This document shows, one piece after another, positions 20,504 through 28,160 of a DNA stretch of 32,893 nt; position 1 is the stretch's first letter, and the number at the start of each line of letters is the position of its first letter. The stretch spans positions 1 to 32,893 of the forward strand of contig NZ_LZKU01000100.1 in NCBI RefSeq assembly GCF_001672975.1. Reading direction: 5' to 3'. Made by a program: the position numbers and the translations under genes. The DNA is from Mycobacterium sp. 1465703.0. GTDB taxonomy: Bacteria; Actinomycetota; Actinomycetes; Mycobacteriales; Mycobacteriaceae. The notes beneath the pieces were generated by a model that searched no databases, was not told the origin of the DNA, and worked only from the letters and a program-made list of their open reading frames with translations.

Positions 20504-21226
20504 TCAATCGTCGCCACGAAAGAAAATTCCGTCGGCCTGCAACATCCGACCGTTGCGGGGATCCGTGAAACCGGGCAATAAGCCCGTCAGTCTGAAGCCC
20601 AAGGAATACACAAGTCCGACCGCTTCGTGAATGAGCATGTCACCTTGGTACAACGGTATGAAAGACAGTTCGAGTTGCATACCGACGCAGCGGTCGTTCA
20701 CCGTTTGCATACCACCGGCGAGCACCTGTCTCTCGAAACCTTGAACGTCGATCTTGAGAAACAGCACATCGGCTGGCTCTAGAAATTCTGCGGCAACGGA
20801 ATCAAGCCGATTTATTGGCACTTGTTCGGTGCCTACATAGTTCGCCGGAGGAAAGGCATCCTGATGACTTTTCAGCATCGGCAAGACGGAACTGCTTGCG
20901 CCGGCGTTGCCCGCCACATTTATCGTGATCGTTTGATCGGCATCACCCAACGCACATTGCCTGCAATCCCACAACTGATCAGCAGCGGCCTTACGCTGGA
21001 GGACCGCAAAGGGCCCTGACAGCGGCTCGAATGACACGATACGCCCCGTGTATCCTGCGCGGCGTAATGCGGTGCCGAATTGTCCTGAGTTGGCACCGAC
21101 GTCAAGAACGACATTTACTTTCAGCGCTTCGAGTTGATTCACCAACAGGCGCTTACGATCGAAGTGCCGCAGCGTCTCCGTACTGACGTTACGAGCCATC
21201 AAGCGAAGATTGCTAAGGAAATCCAC
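20504..21226 (-). CDS. FkbM-family SAM-dependent methyltransferase
   Basis: About 240 residues. Landmarks are NVVLDVGANSGQFG (SAM loop), VSFEPLSGP (acidic motif), LFLKIDVQGFERQVLAG (FkbM hallmark) and the C-terminal LTGLLPGFTDPRNGRMLQADGIFF segment. The VSTETLRHFDRKRLLVNQL stretch before the SAM loop is like that of the M. tuberculosis Rv2955c group, which O-methylates the fucose of phenolic glycolipids. A fucose or rhamnose hydroxyl is therefore a reasonable substrate here, helped by the GDP-fucose genes immediately upstream. The start is unsure: GTG 21226 (VDFLSNLRLM) gives a family-like N-terminus, while GTG 21310 and ATG 21268 are open in frame with no clear ribosome site. It forms a minus-strand row with the flanking genes. 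Confidence 0.85.
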   Translation of the reverse strand: MDFLSNLRLMARNVSTETLRHFDRKRLLVNQLEALKVNVVLDVGANSGQFGTALRRAGYTGRIVSFEPLSGPFAVLQRKAAADQLWDCRQCALGDADQTITINVAGNAGASSSVLPMLKSHQDAFPPANYVGTEQVPINRLDSVAAEFLEPADVLFLKIDVQGFERQVLAGGMQTVNDRCVGMQLELSFIPLYQGDMLIHEAVGLVYSLGFRLTGLLPGFTDPRNGRMLQADGIFFRGDD

Positions 21227-21440
21227 CGCGCCAACAATAGCACGCGAGTGTGTCGCAGGAGACAGCATTCGTTGTGGTGAATCGCTGTGCGGCACTAGAG
21301 CGCTCGGCACCGCGCTGCTGTCGACGGCGTACCATCACACACGGTCATTTGTCTTGCCGGCCATGTGGCGCAGCCGACACACCCGACCCGGACCGGTGTG
21401 AAAAAAGCCTCACGCGTGGCTAGGCAAATAGTGAGGCAAT

Positions 21441-22403
21441 TTACTTCCTCGCCGCGTCGGCGTTCGCGCGGTACCACGCCACCGTTTCGTCAATGCCGCT
21501 CCGCAGCTTGATCTTGGGCAGCCATCCCATCGCCCGTAGGACCGAGACATCTAGCAACTTACGTGGCGTCCCATCCGGTTTCGTTGAGTCCCAGTGAGTC
21601 TCACCTCTGTAGCCCACAGCTGTGGCGACCATTTCGGCAATCTCGCTGATCGAATGGTCGATACCGGTGCCCACGTTTACATGGCTCGGTCCGTCAAAGT
21701 GTTCCAAAAGAAATAGACACGCGCTCGCCAAATCATCAACATGCAGCATTTCACGCCGTGGAGTACCGGTCCCCCAATTGGTCACCTCCGGCGCGCCGCT
21801 AGATTTGGCGTCTTCATACCTGCGAATGAGCGCCGGCAGCAGATGCGAGCCCGAATGGGAAAAATTGTCGCCCGGTCCATACAGGTTGGTTGGCATAGCA
21901 GAGATCCACGCCAGACCATATTGGCGTCTCACCGCCTGGACCTGGACGATGCCAGCGATCTTGGCGAGTGCGTACGCGTCGTTGGTGGGCTCCAGAGGAC
22001 CGGTCAATAAGGCGCTCTCGTGGATCGGGTTCGGAGCATACTTCGGATAGATACACGAAGATCCGAGAAACAACAATCGCGGTACGCGGGCAGCTACTGC
22101 CGCATCTAGCAAGTTGGTCTGGATCTGCAGGTTTTCGGACAGAAAGTCAGCAGGATAGGTGTTATTCGCCATAATGCCGCCAACCCGTGCTGCGGCGTCG
22201 ATTATGACTTCAGGCTTTGCTGCCATCACGAAGTCAAACGTTGCGGGACGATCCGTGAGGTCGATTTCTGACCGCGAGCGGACGATAAGATCGGTGAATC
22301 CTTCGGCCTGGAACTTGCGTATTAAGGCGGATCCGACCAGCCCGCGGTGTCCTGCGATATAGACGGGCGTCGCGCGATCAAGCGCGCCGATTGAGGTCTT
22401 CAT
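21441..22403 (-). CDS. fcl: GDP-L-fucose synthase (epimerase/reductase)
   Basis: A 320-residue short-chain dehydrogenase-type enzyme. It converts GDP-4-keto-6-deoxymannose to GDP-L-fucose by epimerisation at C3 and C5 and NADPH reduction. Visible are the NADPH loop AGHRGLVGSA (about 17-26), the GSSCIYP segment (about 114-120) and the YALAK catalytic pair (Tyr144, Lys148). The length is normal for the family, and the protein resembles mycobacterial EpiA/Fcl. ATG 22403 gives MKTSIGALDRATPVYIAGHRG, the expected N-terminus, and lies 8 bp after the gmd stop. An in-frame start at 22448 would overlap gmd by 37 bp and add an unrelated leader. With gmd it forms a two-gene pathway in one transcript, so the organism should make GDP-fucose for this glycan. 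Confidence 0.93.
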   Translation of the reverse strand: MKTSIGALDRATPVYIAGHRGLVGSALIRKFQAEGFTDLIVRSRSEIDLTDRPATFDFVMAAKPEVIIDAAARVGGIMANNTYPADFLSENLQIQTNLLDAAVAARVPRLLFLGSSCIYPKYAPNPIHESALLTGPLEPTNDAYALAKIAGIVQVQAVRRQYGLAWISAMPTNLYGPGDNFSHSGSHLLPALIRRYEDAKSSGAPEVTNWGTGTPRREMLHVDDLASACLFLLEHFDGPSHVNVGTGIDHSISEIAEMVATAVGYRGETHWDSTKPDGTPRKLLDVSVLRAMGWLPKIKLRSGIDETVAWYRANADAARK

Positions 22404-22411
22404 ACTGCTGC

Positions 22412-23434
22412 TCAGCTCCAACCGGGGAGTATCGGCTGGTCGATCCATGGCCTACCATCACACTCCAATGCGGCGATGTCGGCGTCCACCATAATCCGCG
22501 CCAGGTCGCCCGTGTGTACGGAAGCTTTCCACCCGAGCAATTGAGCGGCTTTGGTCGGGTCACCGATCAGTGAATCCACCTCGGTGGGCCGCAGATAGCG
22601 TTCGTCAAACTTTACGTACTTCTCCCAGTCGAGCCCGGCATGTTCGAAAGCGGTCTGGACGAAGTCGCGTACGGTGAAACCCCGGCCCGTCGCCAGAACG
22701 AAATCCTCGGGGGCAGAAGCTTGCAGCATCCGCCACATCCCTTCGACATACTCGGGCGCATATCCCCAGTCACGGACCGCGTCGAGGTTGCCGAGGTAAA
22801 TGTCTGACTGGACACCGGCTTTGATGCGGGCGACGGCTCGCGTGATTTTTCGAGTCACGAATGTTTCACCACGCCTTGGCGATTCGTGATTGAACAAGAT
22901 GCCGTTCACCGCGAACAGCCCGTAAGCCTCTCGATAGTTTCGCGTCGTCCAGTACGAGTAGACTTTCGCCGCGCCATACGGTGACCTTGGATAGAACGGT
23001 GTCTGCTCATTCTGCGGTGGCGGCGAGGCGCCAAACATCTCTGACGAAGACGCTTGGTAGAAACGGCAATTCACTCGGGAAAGGCGGACAGCTTCGAGAA
23101 GCCGGATCGATCCGATACCCGTGGTGTCGCCGGTATGCACCGGTTCGTCGAAGCTGACACGCACATGTGACTGCGCCGCAAGGTTATACACCTCGTCGGG
23201 GTCGATGGTGCTGAGCAGGGTAACCAAACGGGCCCCGTCGGTCAGGTCACCGTAGTGCAAAAACAGCCGTGCATCCGGTTGGTGAGGGTCTACATATAGG
23301 TGATCAATTCGCGACGTATTGAACGTCGAAGCTCGACGGATTAGACCATGGACCTCGTACCCCTTGCTCAGCAGGAGTTCTGTGAGGTAAGAGCCGTCCT
23401 GGCCGGTGATTCCGGTTATCACTGCTCGCTTCAC
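22412..23434 (-). CDS. gmd: GDP-mannose 4,6-dehydratase
   Basis: A 340-residue cytosolic NADP(H)-dependent dehydratase making GDP-4-keto-6-deoxymannose from GDP-mannose. Seen are the dinucleotide loop [10 protein letters not shown] (residues 7-16), [15 protein letters not shown], the SSSEMFG catalytic stretch (129-135) and YGAAKVY (Tyr153, Lys157). Further on come the [16 protein letters not shown] substrate-binding segment and [14 protein letters not shown]. The length is normal and all key residues are present. Start GTG 23434 gives [14 protein letters not shown]. Its GTG overlaps the stop of an orphan coding fragment upstream (GTGA), the pattern of former translational coupling. Product passes to the downstream fcl. 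The ketosugar could also feed other 6-deoxyhexoses. Confidence 0.95.
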   Translation of the reverse strand: MKRAVITGITGQDGSYLTELLLSKGYEVHGLIRRASTFNTSRIDHLYVDPHQPDARLFLHYGDLTDGARLVTLLSTIDPDEVYNLAAQSHVRVSFDEPVHTGDTTGIGSIRLLEAVRLSRVNCRFYQASSSEMFGASPPPQNEQTPFYPRSPYGAAKVYSYWTTRNYREAYGLFAVNGILFNHESPRRGETFVTRKITRAVARIKAGVQSDIYLGNLDAVRDWGYAPEYVEGMWRMLQASAPEDFVLATGRGFTVRDFVQTAFEHAGLDWEKYVKFDERYLRPTEVDSLIGDPTKAAQLLGWKASVHTGDLARIMVDADIAALECDGRPWIDQPILPGWS

Positions 23435-23712
23435 TGGATTCCCGCTCCCGTCAGTGCATCGTCGTCACCGCATGTCCGGCGCCCCAACATCGTGGCGGTC
23501 TCACTCCCCGTGGTGCTGCAAGGCGAGGCATACAGCCCAATTGACGCGGTATGGCACGTGGCCAGAAGACCGCCGCTCTGCCACGTTTCAAAGTACAGGA
23601 CAAACTCGCCGCACGAATTGATCTCGCGCAGTTTCCACTTGCTGTTACGGGCATGATAATTGCGCCGTCGTTCTTCGCTGCACGTGGTCGTGATCTGCCG
23701 CCTTCGACCAGC
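23431..23712 (-). pseudogene. C-terminal fragment of an unidentified gene upstream of gmd
   Basis: An open frame of about 93 codons runs from an upstream stop to a TGA that overlaps the gmd start (GTGA). It has no usable ATG, GTG or TTG near its beginning. The peptide looks like real protein (NYHARNSKWKLREINSCGEF, then VLYFETWQSGGLLATCHTAS) with balanced composition, unlike the antisense frames nearby. I do not recognise the family. The best reading is the tail of a gene whose front was lost, perhaps in the exchange that brought in the neighbouring glycosyltransferase (stop at 23780). The rest of the 345-bp gap shows nothing else. Confidence 0.35.
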
Positions 23713-23779
23713 TCACGTTGCCAAGGCCAGGCACTCACCCGGTTCAACTGACGCGCATCTCACTCTACGTCGACGAAGC

Positions 23780-24607
23780 TCATGCCCGGTTACCCCTGGG
23801 AAACTTCGCTCGCAGGGACTTAAACGCATTGAACGCCGCGAGATCTGCCCTTACTACGTATTCCTTCAAACAAAGATACGCCCACGACGTCCGCCGCCCG
23901 CCTAATGGGTACTGGCCGTACAAGTCCCACAGCCGGCGAATATTCCGATGGTGTTCACGAATAGGTTGTGTCGAACCTGGTCCCGTGACGTCGAAGTCGC
24001 ACACCACCCGGTTGATTGTGATTGGAGCTTGCAGCCGCGCGGCCCGGTAGATAAACAGTTGATCCGCCTCAAGCCCGAAGTCAAGGTCGTAGCCACCCAA
24101 CTTCGCTACCAGCGACGCCCCGAAGAACGTCGCTTGGTGCGCAACCGTCGCCCCAAGGAGGAATTTTCGCAACGTAAAGGGCATGTAGCCATATGGGCGC
24201 GGAAAAAGGATGCTCCCATCGGGTCCCACCAGGTTGTTCTTCCCGTAACCCCAGACGTCGCGTATTGACCCATGGCTCGCGATCGCCTCCACAACAGAGG
24301 CCACCGCGTCCGGATCGGAAAAGCGGTCCGTAGAGTGCATGAACCACAACACATCCCCCGACGAATGGGCGATGCCCTGGTTCATCGCGTCATATCTTCC
24401 GTTGTCGGGCTTGGATTGCCAATATGCGAAGCTAGGCTCACACGCGGACAGATACTCCACGACGGGATCCCCTGATCCACCGTCGATGATGATGTGCTCG
24501 ATGCGTCCGGCGTAGCGCTGGGCTCGCACACTCTCCACAGTGCGTTTCAGCCCGTCGAGGTCATTCAGCGAAATCGTTATCACCGAAACGGTCGGAGCAG
24601 ATGACAC
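23780..24607 (-). CDS. Family 2 glycosyltransferase, mycobacterial fucosyltransferase-like
   Basis: About 275 residues. It starts VSSAPTVSVITISLNDLDGL and continues with the donor-binding HIIIDGGSGDPVVEYLS, the NGRYDAMNQGIAHSSGDVL segment and an FMHSTDRF metal-site region. Then come TVAHQATFFGASLVAKLGGY and YDLDFGLEADQLF, and a WxLYGQYPLGGRR-type tail. This order matches, from memory, the M. tuberculosis Rv1514c/Rv2957 group, where Rv2957 is linked to fucosyl transfer onto phenolic glycolipid. With gmd/fcl next door, fucosyl transfer onto the GPL glycan is a good guess but not proven. GTG 24607 is preferred over TTG 24610; GGGAGG stands upstream. It is divergent from ugd across a 404-bp gap. 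Confidence 0.88.
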   Translation of the reverse strand: MSSAPTVSVITISLNDLDGLKRTVESVRAQRYAGRIEHIIIDGGSGDPVVEYLSACEPSFAYWQSKPDNGRYDAMNQGIAHSSGDVLWFMHSTDRFSDPDAVASVVEAIASHGSIRDVWGYGKNNLVGPDGSILFPRPYGYMPFTLRKFLLGATVAHQATFFGASLVAKLGGYDLDFGLEADQLFIYRAARLQAPITINRVVCDFDVTGPGSTQPIREHHRNIRRLWDLYGQYPLGGRRTSWAYLCLKEYVVRADLAAFNAFKSLRAKFPRGNRA

Positions 24608-25011
24608 CAACGTCTACCTCCCCGTCATTTGACCACACGTTTCCGTTGGCTTGCCTTGACTTCTGGACATGTTCGCACGGAAGCTGTGGCCAATCAAAGC
24701 TGCACGGACCTGCATCGATCGTTGGGCAGTTCGAAGACCCGAAGGCTATGCTCGCCGCAACTCGGACAGCCCAGTTCCACAAAGTCTTTGACTGTGGAAT
24801 CGTTTCCTCGATCGGGCTCATGCCAGGTTCTCGCCTTCGCGGGGTTGTCGCAGCGTCGAGCGCCAGTCCAGCCGAAAGATGGTATCGCGGCTCTCGACCG
24901 CATCCTGGAACCGCGCTGGTTGTTGACTAACGCGATATGGAAATCGCGCATGCGCCGTGCGCGGTTACGGCAATATGGGCGGCGACCGATCGGGACGTGA
25001 AGGGAATCATC
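24608..25011. other. Divergent intergenic region with a possible zinc-ribbon gene remnant
   Basis: A 404-bp gap between divergent genes. No intact gene is present. On the minus strand, within about 24694-24860, the peptide KDFVELGCPSCGEHSLRVF has the look of the cysteine-pair N-terminus common in sugar methyltransferases, but it runs to a stop soon after, and further plausible sequence (PQLPCEHVQKSRQ) lies in another frame. It may be a decayed gene or chance. Promoters for the glycosyltransferase (minus) and ugd (plus) must lie in this stretch; I could not place them. Confidence 0.3.
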
Positions 25012-26328
25012 TTGAAGATTTCGGTAATCGGATCGGGCTACGTCGGCCTAGTCACCGGCGCCTGCCTCGCGGACAGCGGCAACGACGTCGTCTGCGTCGA
25101 TATCGACCAGGCCAAGATCGACCTTCTGCTCGCGGGGAGCGTCCCGATCTTTGAGCCTCGCCTGGCTGAGCTGATCGAAGGGAGCCGCGAGAACGGGCTC
25201 ATCGACTTCACGAGCGACCTGAGTCGTGGAATCGAGCACGGGGATGTGATCTTCATCGCCGTCCCCACGCCCAGGGGCGAGAGCGGTGCGGCTGACCTCA
25301 CCCACGTCTACTCCGCGGCGAAGGATATCGGGACCTATATGGACCGCTATAAGGTCGTTGTCAACAAGTCGACCGTGCCCGTCGGCACTGCCGACGAAGT
25401 TCGAGCGATCATCAGCAAGAAGGCCAAGCACGAGTTCGATGTGGTGTCCAACCCCGAATTCCTCAAGCAAGGCAAGGCAATTGCCGACTTTATGCAGCCC
25501 GACCGCGTGGTGATCGGGACTGACTCCGAGCGCGCCCTCGATATCATGCGAGAGCTCTACGAGCCGTTCCTGCGCACTTTCCACCCCCTTATCGTCATAG
25601 ATATCAGGAGCGCCGAGATGGCAAAATACGCGGCCAACTCCTTCCTCGCGACCAAGATTTCCTTCATCAATGAGATCTCAAACTTGTGCGAGAAGGCCGG
25701 CGCCGATATCTCCGCAGTGCGGGAGGCGATCGGGGCCGACAAGCGCATTGGCTATGACTTCCTATTCCCCGGGATCGGCTACGGTGGTTCTTGCTTGCCG
25801 AAAGATGTTCAGGCCCTTTTACACACCGGCGACGGTCTGGGGTCGGACATGCCTCTGCTGCGCGCGGTCGAGCAGGTCAATAACCGACAGAAGACGGCCC
25901 TCGTGTCCAAGGTCATCTCCCGTTTCGGGGGCGAATCCCCCACGAAAAATCTGCAAGGTCTGCGGATCGCGCTTTGGGGACTCAGTTTCAAGCCACGGAC
26001 CGATGACGTTCGCGAGGCTCCCTCCCTCGTCATCGCTAAAAGTTTGATCGAGTTGGGGGCGCTGGTGCGCGCCTTCGATCCCGAAGGAACCCAACAGGCG
26101 AAACAGGCGCTCGGGGAGTCGATCGAGTATGTCGGCGGCATGTACGACGCTCTCGAGGACGCCGACGCGCTGCTTCTCCTCACGGAGTGGAAACAGTTTC
26201 ATCGGCCGTCGTGGCAGCGCGTCAAATCGGCCATGCGCCGCTCCGTCGTATTCGACGGGCGAAACATCTACGACCCGCAGCGCATGCGGGATGAGGGCTT
26301 CGAGTATTACGGCATGGGCAGGATCTAG
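25012..26328 (+). CDS. ugd: UDP-glucose 6-dehydrogenase
   Basis: A 438-residue cytosolic enzyme oxidising UDP-glucose to UDP-glucuronate with two NAD+. The N-terminal Rossmann motif is ISVIGSGYVGLVTGACLA. Then come VPTPRGESG, the VNKSTVPVGTAD loop, the NPEFLKQGKAI segment and the central helix with AKYAANSFLATKISFINE. The active-site cysteine is in GYGGSCLPKD (about residue 261), and the C-terminal nucleotide-binding domain has LSFKPRTDDVREAPS. All catalytic parts are present and the length is normal. The frame is open to 24937, but TTG 25012 is the likely start: it gives the standard N-terminus LKISVIGSGYVG and lies six bases after GAAGGGA. GDP-mannose dehydrogenase is the main alternative family. 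It implies glucuronic acid, or a sugar made from it, in the GPL glycan. Confidence 0.9.
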   Translation: MKISVIGSGYVGLVTGACLADSGNDVVCVDIDQAKIDLLLAGSVPIFEPRLAELIEGSRENGLIDFTSDLSRGIEHGDVIFIAVPTPRGESGAADLTHVYSAAKDIGTYMDRYKVVVNKSTVPVGTADEVRAIISKKAKHEFDVVSNPEFLKQGKAIADFMQPDRVVIGTDSERALDIMRELYEPFLRTFHPLIVIDIRSAEMAKYAANSFLATKISFINEISNLCEKAGADISAVREAIGADKRIGYDFLFPGIGYGGSCLPKDVQALLHTGDGLGSDMPLLRAVEQVNNRQKTALVSKVISRFGGESPTKNLQGLRIALWGLSFKPRTDDVREAPSLVIAKSLIELGALVRAFDPEGTQQAKQALGESIEYVGGMYDALEDADALLLLTEWKQFHRPSWQRVKSAMRRSVVFDGRNIYDPQRMRDEGFEYYGMGRI

Positions 26329-26549
26329 GCAGGTAAAAGTAGATGCGAGCATTCGCCAACGACCCCGCCAAGCATGGCACCAACGCCTCTGTTTCTGCCG
26401 GGCCCGCCCGTCGCGTCTCGGGCCCGTTCCGCTGTGCGGCGAGGCTCGTAGGCGCAATGCTTAGTCGAGGCCTCGACCCAATCCAATCCGCCAAGGCTGG
26501 TCCACCACTATCATTACGATGCCCTTGACCGCAGCGCACGGAAGAGATC

Positions 26550-26901
26550 ATGAAGTTCAGCGACCTATCGTCACTTAATTTCGTCAAACTCTATGCGGGT
26601 GACATTCCTGGCATGCCCGAATATCGCAGCAGTAAAATGGTAGGTTTATCACTTCGAAAAAAAGACAAGTGGCATATACGCCATGACGTTGCCAAGCCGC
26701 TTCCCATCCCAGACGAGTCTGTCGATAACTACCAGTCCGAGGATGTTTTTGAGCATATAGAGCTTGAGAGGCTTCCCGCTACAATATCCGAGATATACAG
26801 AGTCCTTAAGAAAGGTGGACTCTTCACGCCTATCGGTTCCAGATTACCGTTGCGTCTTCGCCTTTTAGCCAATGTCCATAGTGGTAGACTGCATCAAGTG
26901 A
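26550..26901 (+). pseudogene. SAM-dependent methyltransferase, frameshifted and internally deleted
   Basis: From ATG 26550 the first 91 or so codons encode a good class I methyltransferase front: LPIPDESVDNYQSEDVFEHI and ISEIYRVLKKGG are its acidic and post-loop motifs. At about 26822-26827 one extra base shifts the frame. In the +1 frame the expected RLSVPDYRC follows at 26827, then VFAF and a TAG. Still in that same frame, PMSIVVDCIK and a TGA end at 26901, a plausible C-terminus. The intact family has well over 200 residues, so the middle is deleted as well. The uncorrected frame runs to 27020 with nonsense sequence. It is visibly AT-richer than the flanking DNA, as is the next gene, which hints at acquisition from another source. 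This methylation is probably lost in this strain. Confidence 0.7.
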
Positions 26902-27016
26902 TCGGGGAAAACGAGTTCCAGCCTGAGCCGAAACTATTACTTCGGAGTATTCTGCGTGGCACATTGAGGTGCCATTACGCAACCGACTCTCTTGAACTGG
27001 CCTTAAGGATGGGACT

Positions 27017-28045
27017 GTGACAACGACATCCCCTGTAATCTTCATGATCTTCAACCGCCCAGACACCGCCCGCCAGGCCTTTGAATCGATCAGAGCCGCA
27101 AGACCGCAGAAGCTCTTCGTGATTGCCGACGGTCCGCGCGCGAATCGTCCCGAAGAGGCTGAGAAATGCGAAGCAACGCGGGCGATCATCGATGAAGTGG
27201 ACTGGGAGTGCGACGTCCACAGGAATTTTGCTGAAGCTAACATGGGCATCCGCGACCGCATCTCGTCAGGAATAACCTGGGCCTTCGAACAAGTCGATAG
27301 GGCGATAATCCTTGAGGACGACTGCGTGCCCTCCCCCTCGTTCTTCCCGTACTGCGCCGAACTCCTTGATCGCTACGAGGAAGACGAGCGAGTCATGATG
27401 ATTTCCGGCAACAACCATCTGTTTGGCCACGCCGAAACGGCGGATAGCTATTACTTTTCAAGATATCCACACTATTGGGGTTGGGCCACTTGGCGACGAG
27501 CCTGGGAAAAATACGATATGAATATGACCCAATGGCCGGCGATCAGAGATAGAAAGCTTTTCGACCAGTACTTTTCGAAGATGACCGAGCGCTATTATTG
27601 GGAAGCCATTCTTGAAATGGTTTATCGCGATAAGGTTGATACGTGGGCTTGGCGGTGGGTCTACAGCATATGGGCAAACTCGGGTCTTTGCGCAACTCCT
27701 GCCCGAAACCTGGTCCACAATGTCGGCTTCGCTGCGGATGCCACTCACACCCACACTAAGTGGGACAGGGTTTACTCCGCGTTGACTGCCGAAGAGCTCA
27801 CCTCTCCCCTTACTCATCCCGCGACTGTCCTAGCGAACTTTGACCTAGACAGCCTGGAGGCGAGACTCCGGGTTGCTTATCATTCAACTGGCTTACTGTA
27901 TATATGGGATCGACTTCAAGTTCTCAAGACACTAGTTAGACGGGCTAGAAGGCGCATCCAGAATCGCCCGACCGCTTATCACGAGGGCCCTCTGGCGAGA
28001 CGCCGAGCCAATTACGACCTTCCGGAAACTCGTGAATCCGCGTAA
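27017..28045 (+). CDS. hlpA: GT-A glycosyltransferase, HlpA-like
   Basis: A 342-residue protein with VIFMIFNRPDTARQAFESIR at the start and LFVIADGPRANRPEE. The donor/metal motif is AIILEDDCVPSPSFF (about 94-108), followed by MMISGNNHLFG and the acceptor-side HYWGWATWRRAWEKYD. This is the family often annotated hemolytic protein HlpA in M. avium GPL clusters. The sequence says nucleotide-sugar glycosyltransferase, not hemolysin. It should add a sugar to the GPL oligosaccharide at the cytosolic face. GTG 27017 overlaps the nonsense frame of the methyltransferase remnant by four bases; that overlap is accidental. The coding DNA is AT-richer than the core genes, suggesting recent transfer together with the preceding pseudogene. 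Donor and linkage cannot be told. Confidence 0.8.
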   Translation: MTTTSPVIFMIFNRPDTARQAFESIRAARPQKLFVIADGPRANRPEEAEKCEATRAIIDEVDWECDVHRNFAEANMGIRDRISSGITWAFEQVDRAIILEDDCVPSPSFFPYCAELLDRYEEDERVMMISGNNHLFGHAETADSYYFSRYPHYWGWATWRRAWEKYDMNMTQWPAIRDRKLFDQYFSKMTERYYWEAILEMVYRDKVDTWAWRWVYSIWANSGLCATPARNLVHNVGFAADATHTHTKWDRVYSALTAEELTSPLTHPATVLANFDLDSLEARLRVAYHSTGLLYIWDRLQVLKTLVRRARRRIQNRPTAYHEGPLARRRANYDLPETRESA

Positions 28046-28160
28046 AGCTGCTGGCTAATTGACGGAGTACCACCACCACCATGACCCAAAAAGTAGGCTT
28101 TGGATTCTTCCGTACCCTTGACGCCGCCGGTGCACCACAACTGCAAGGCTAGGATCCGTG

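Noticed and set aside
27017..28045. Hemolysin function for the HlpA-like protein
   Set aside because: The motifs (ILEDDC, WGWATWRRAW) are those of a GT-A glycosyltransferase; the hemolysin name is a historical annotation.
28081..28152. Small 23-codon frame (MTQKVGFGFFRTLDAAGAPQ) before the family 1 transferase
   Set aside because: It has an ATG and a stop, but no clear ribosome site or known homologue. Chance is as likely as a real leader peptide.
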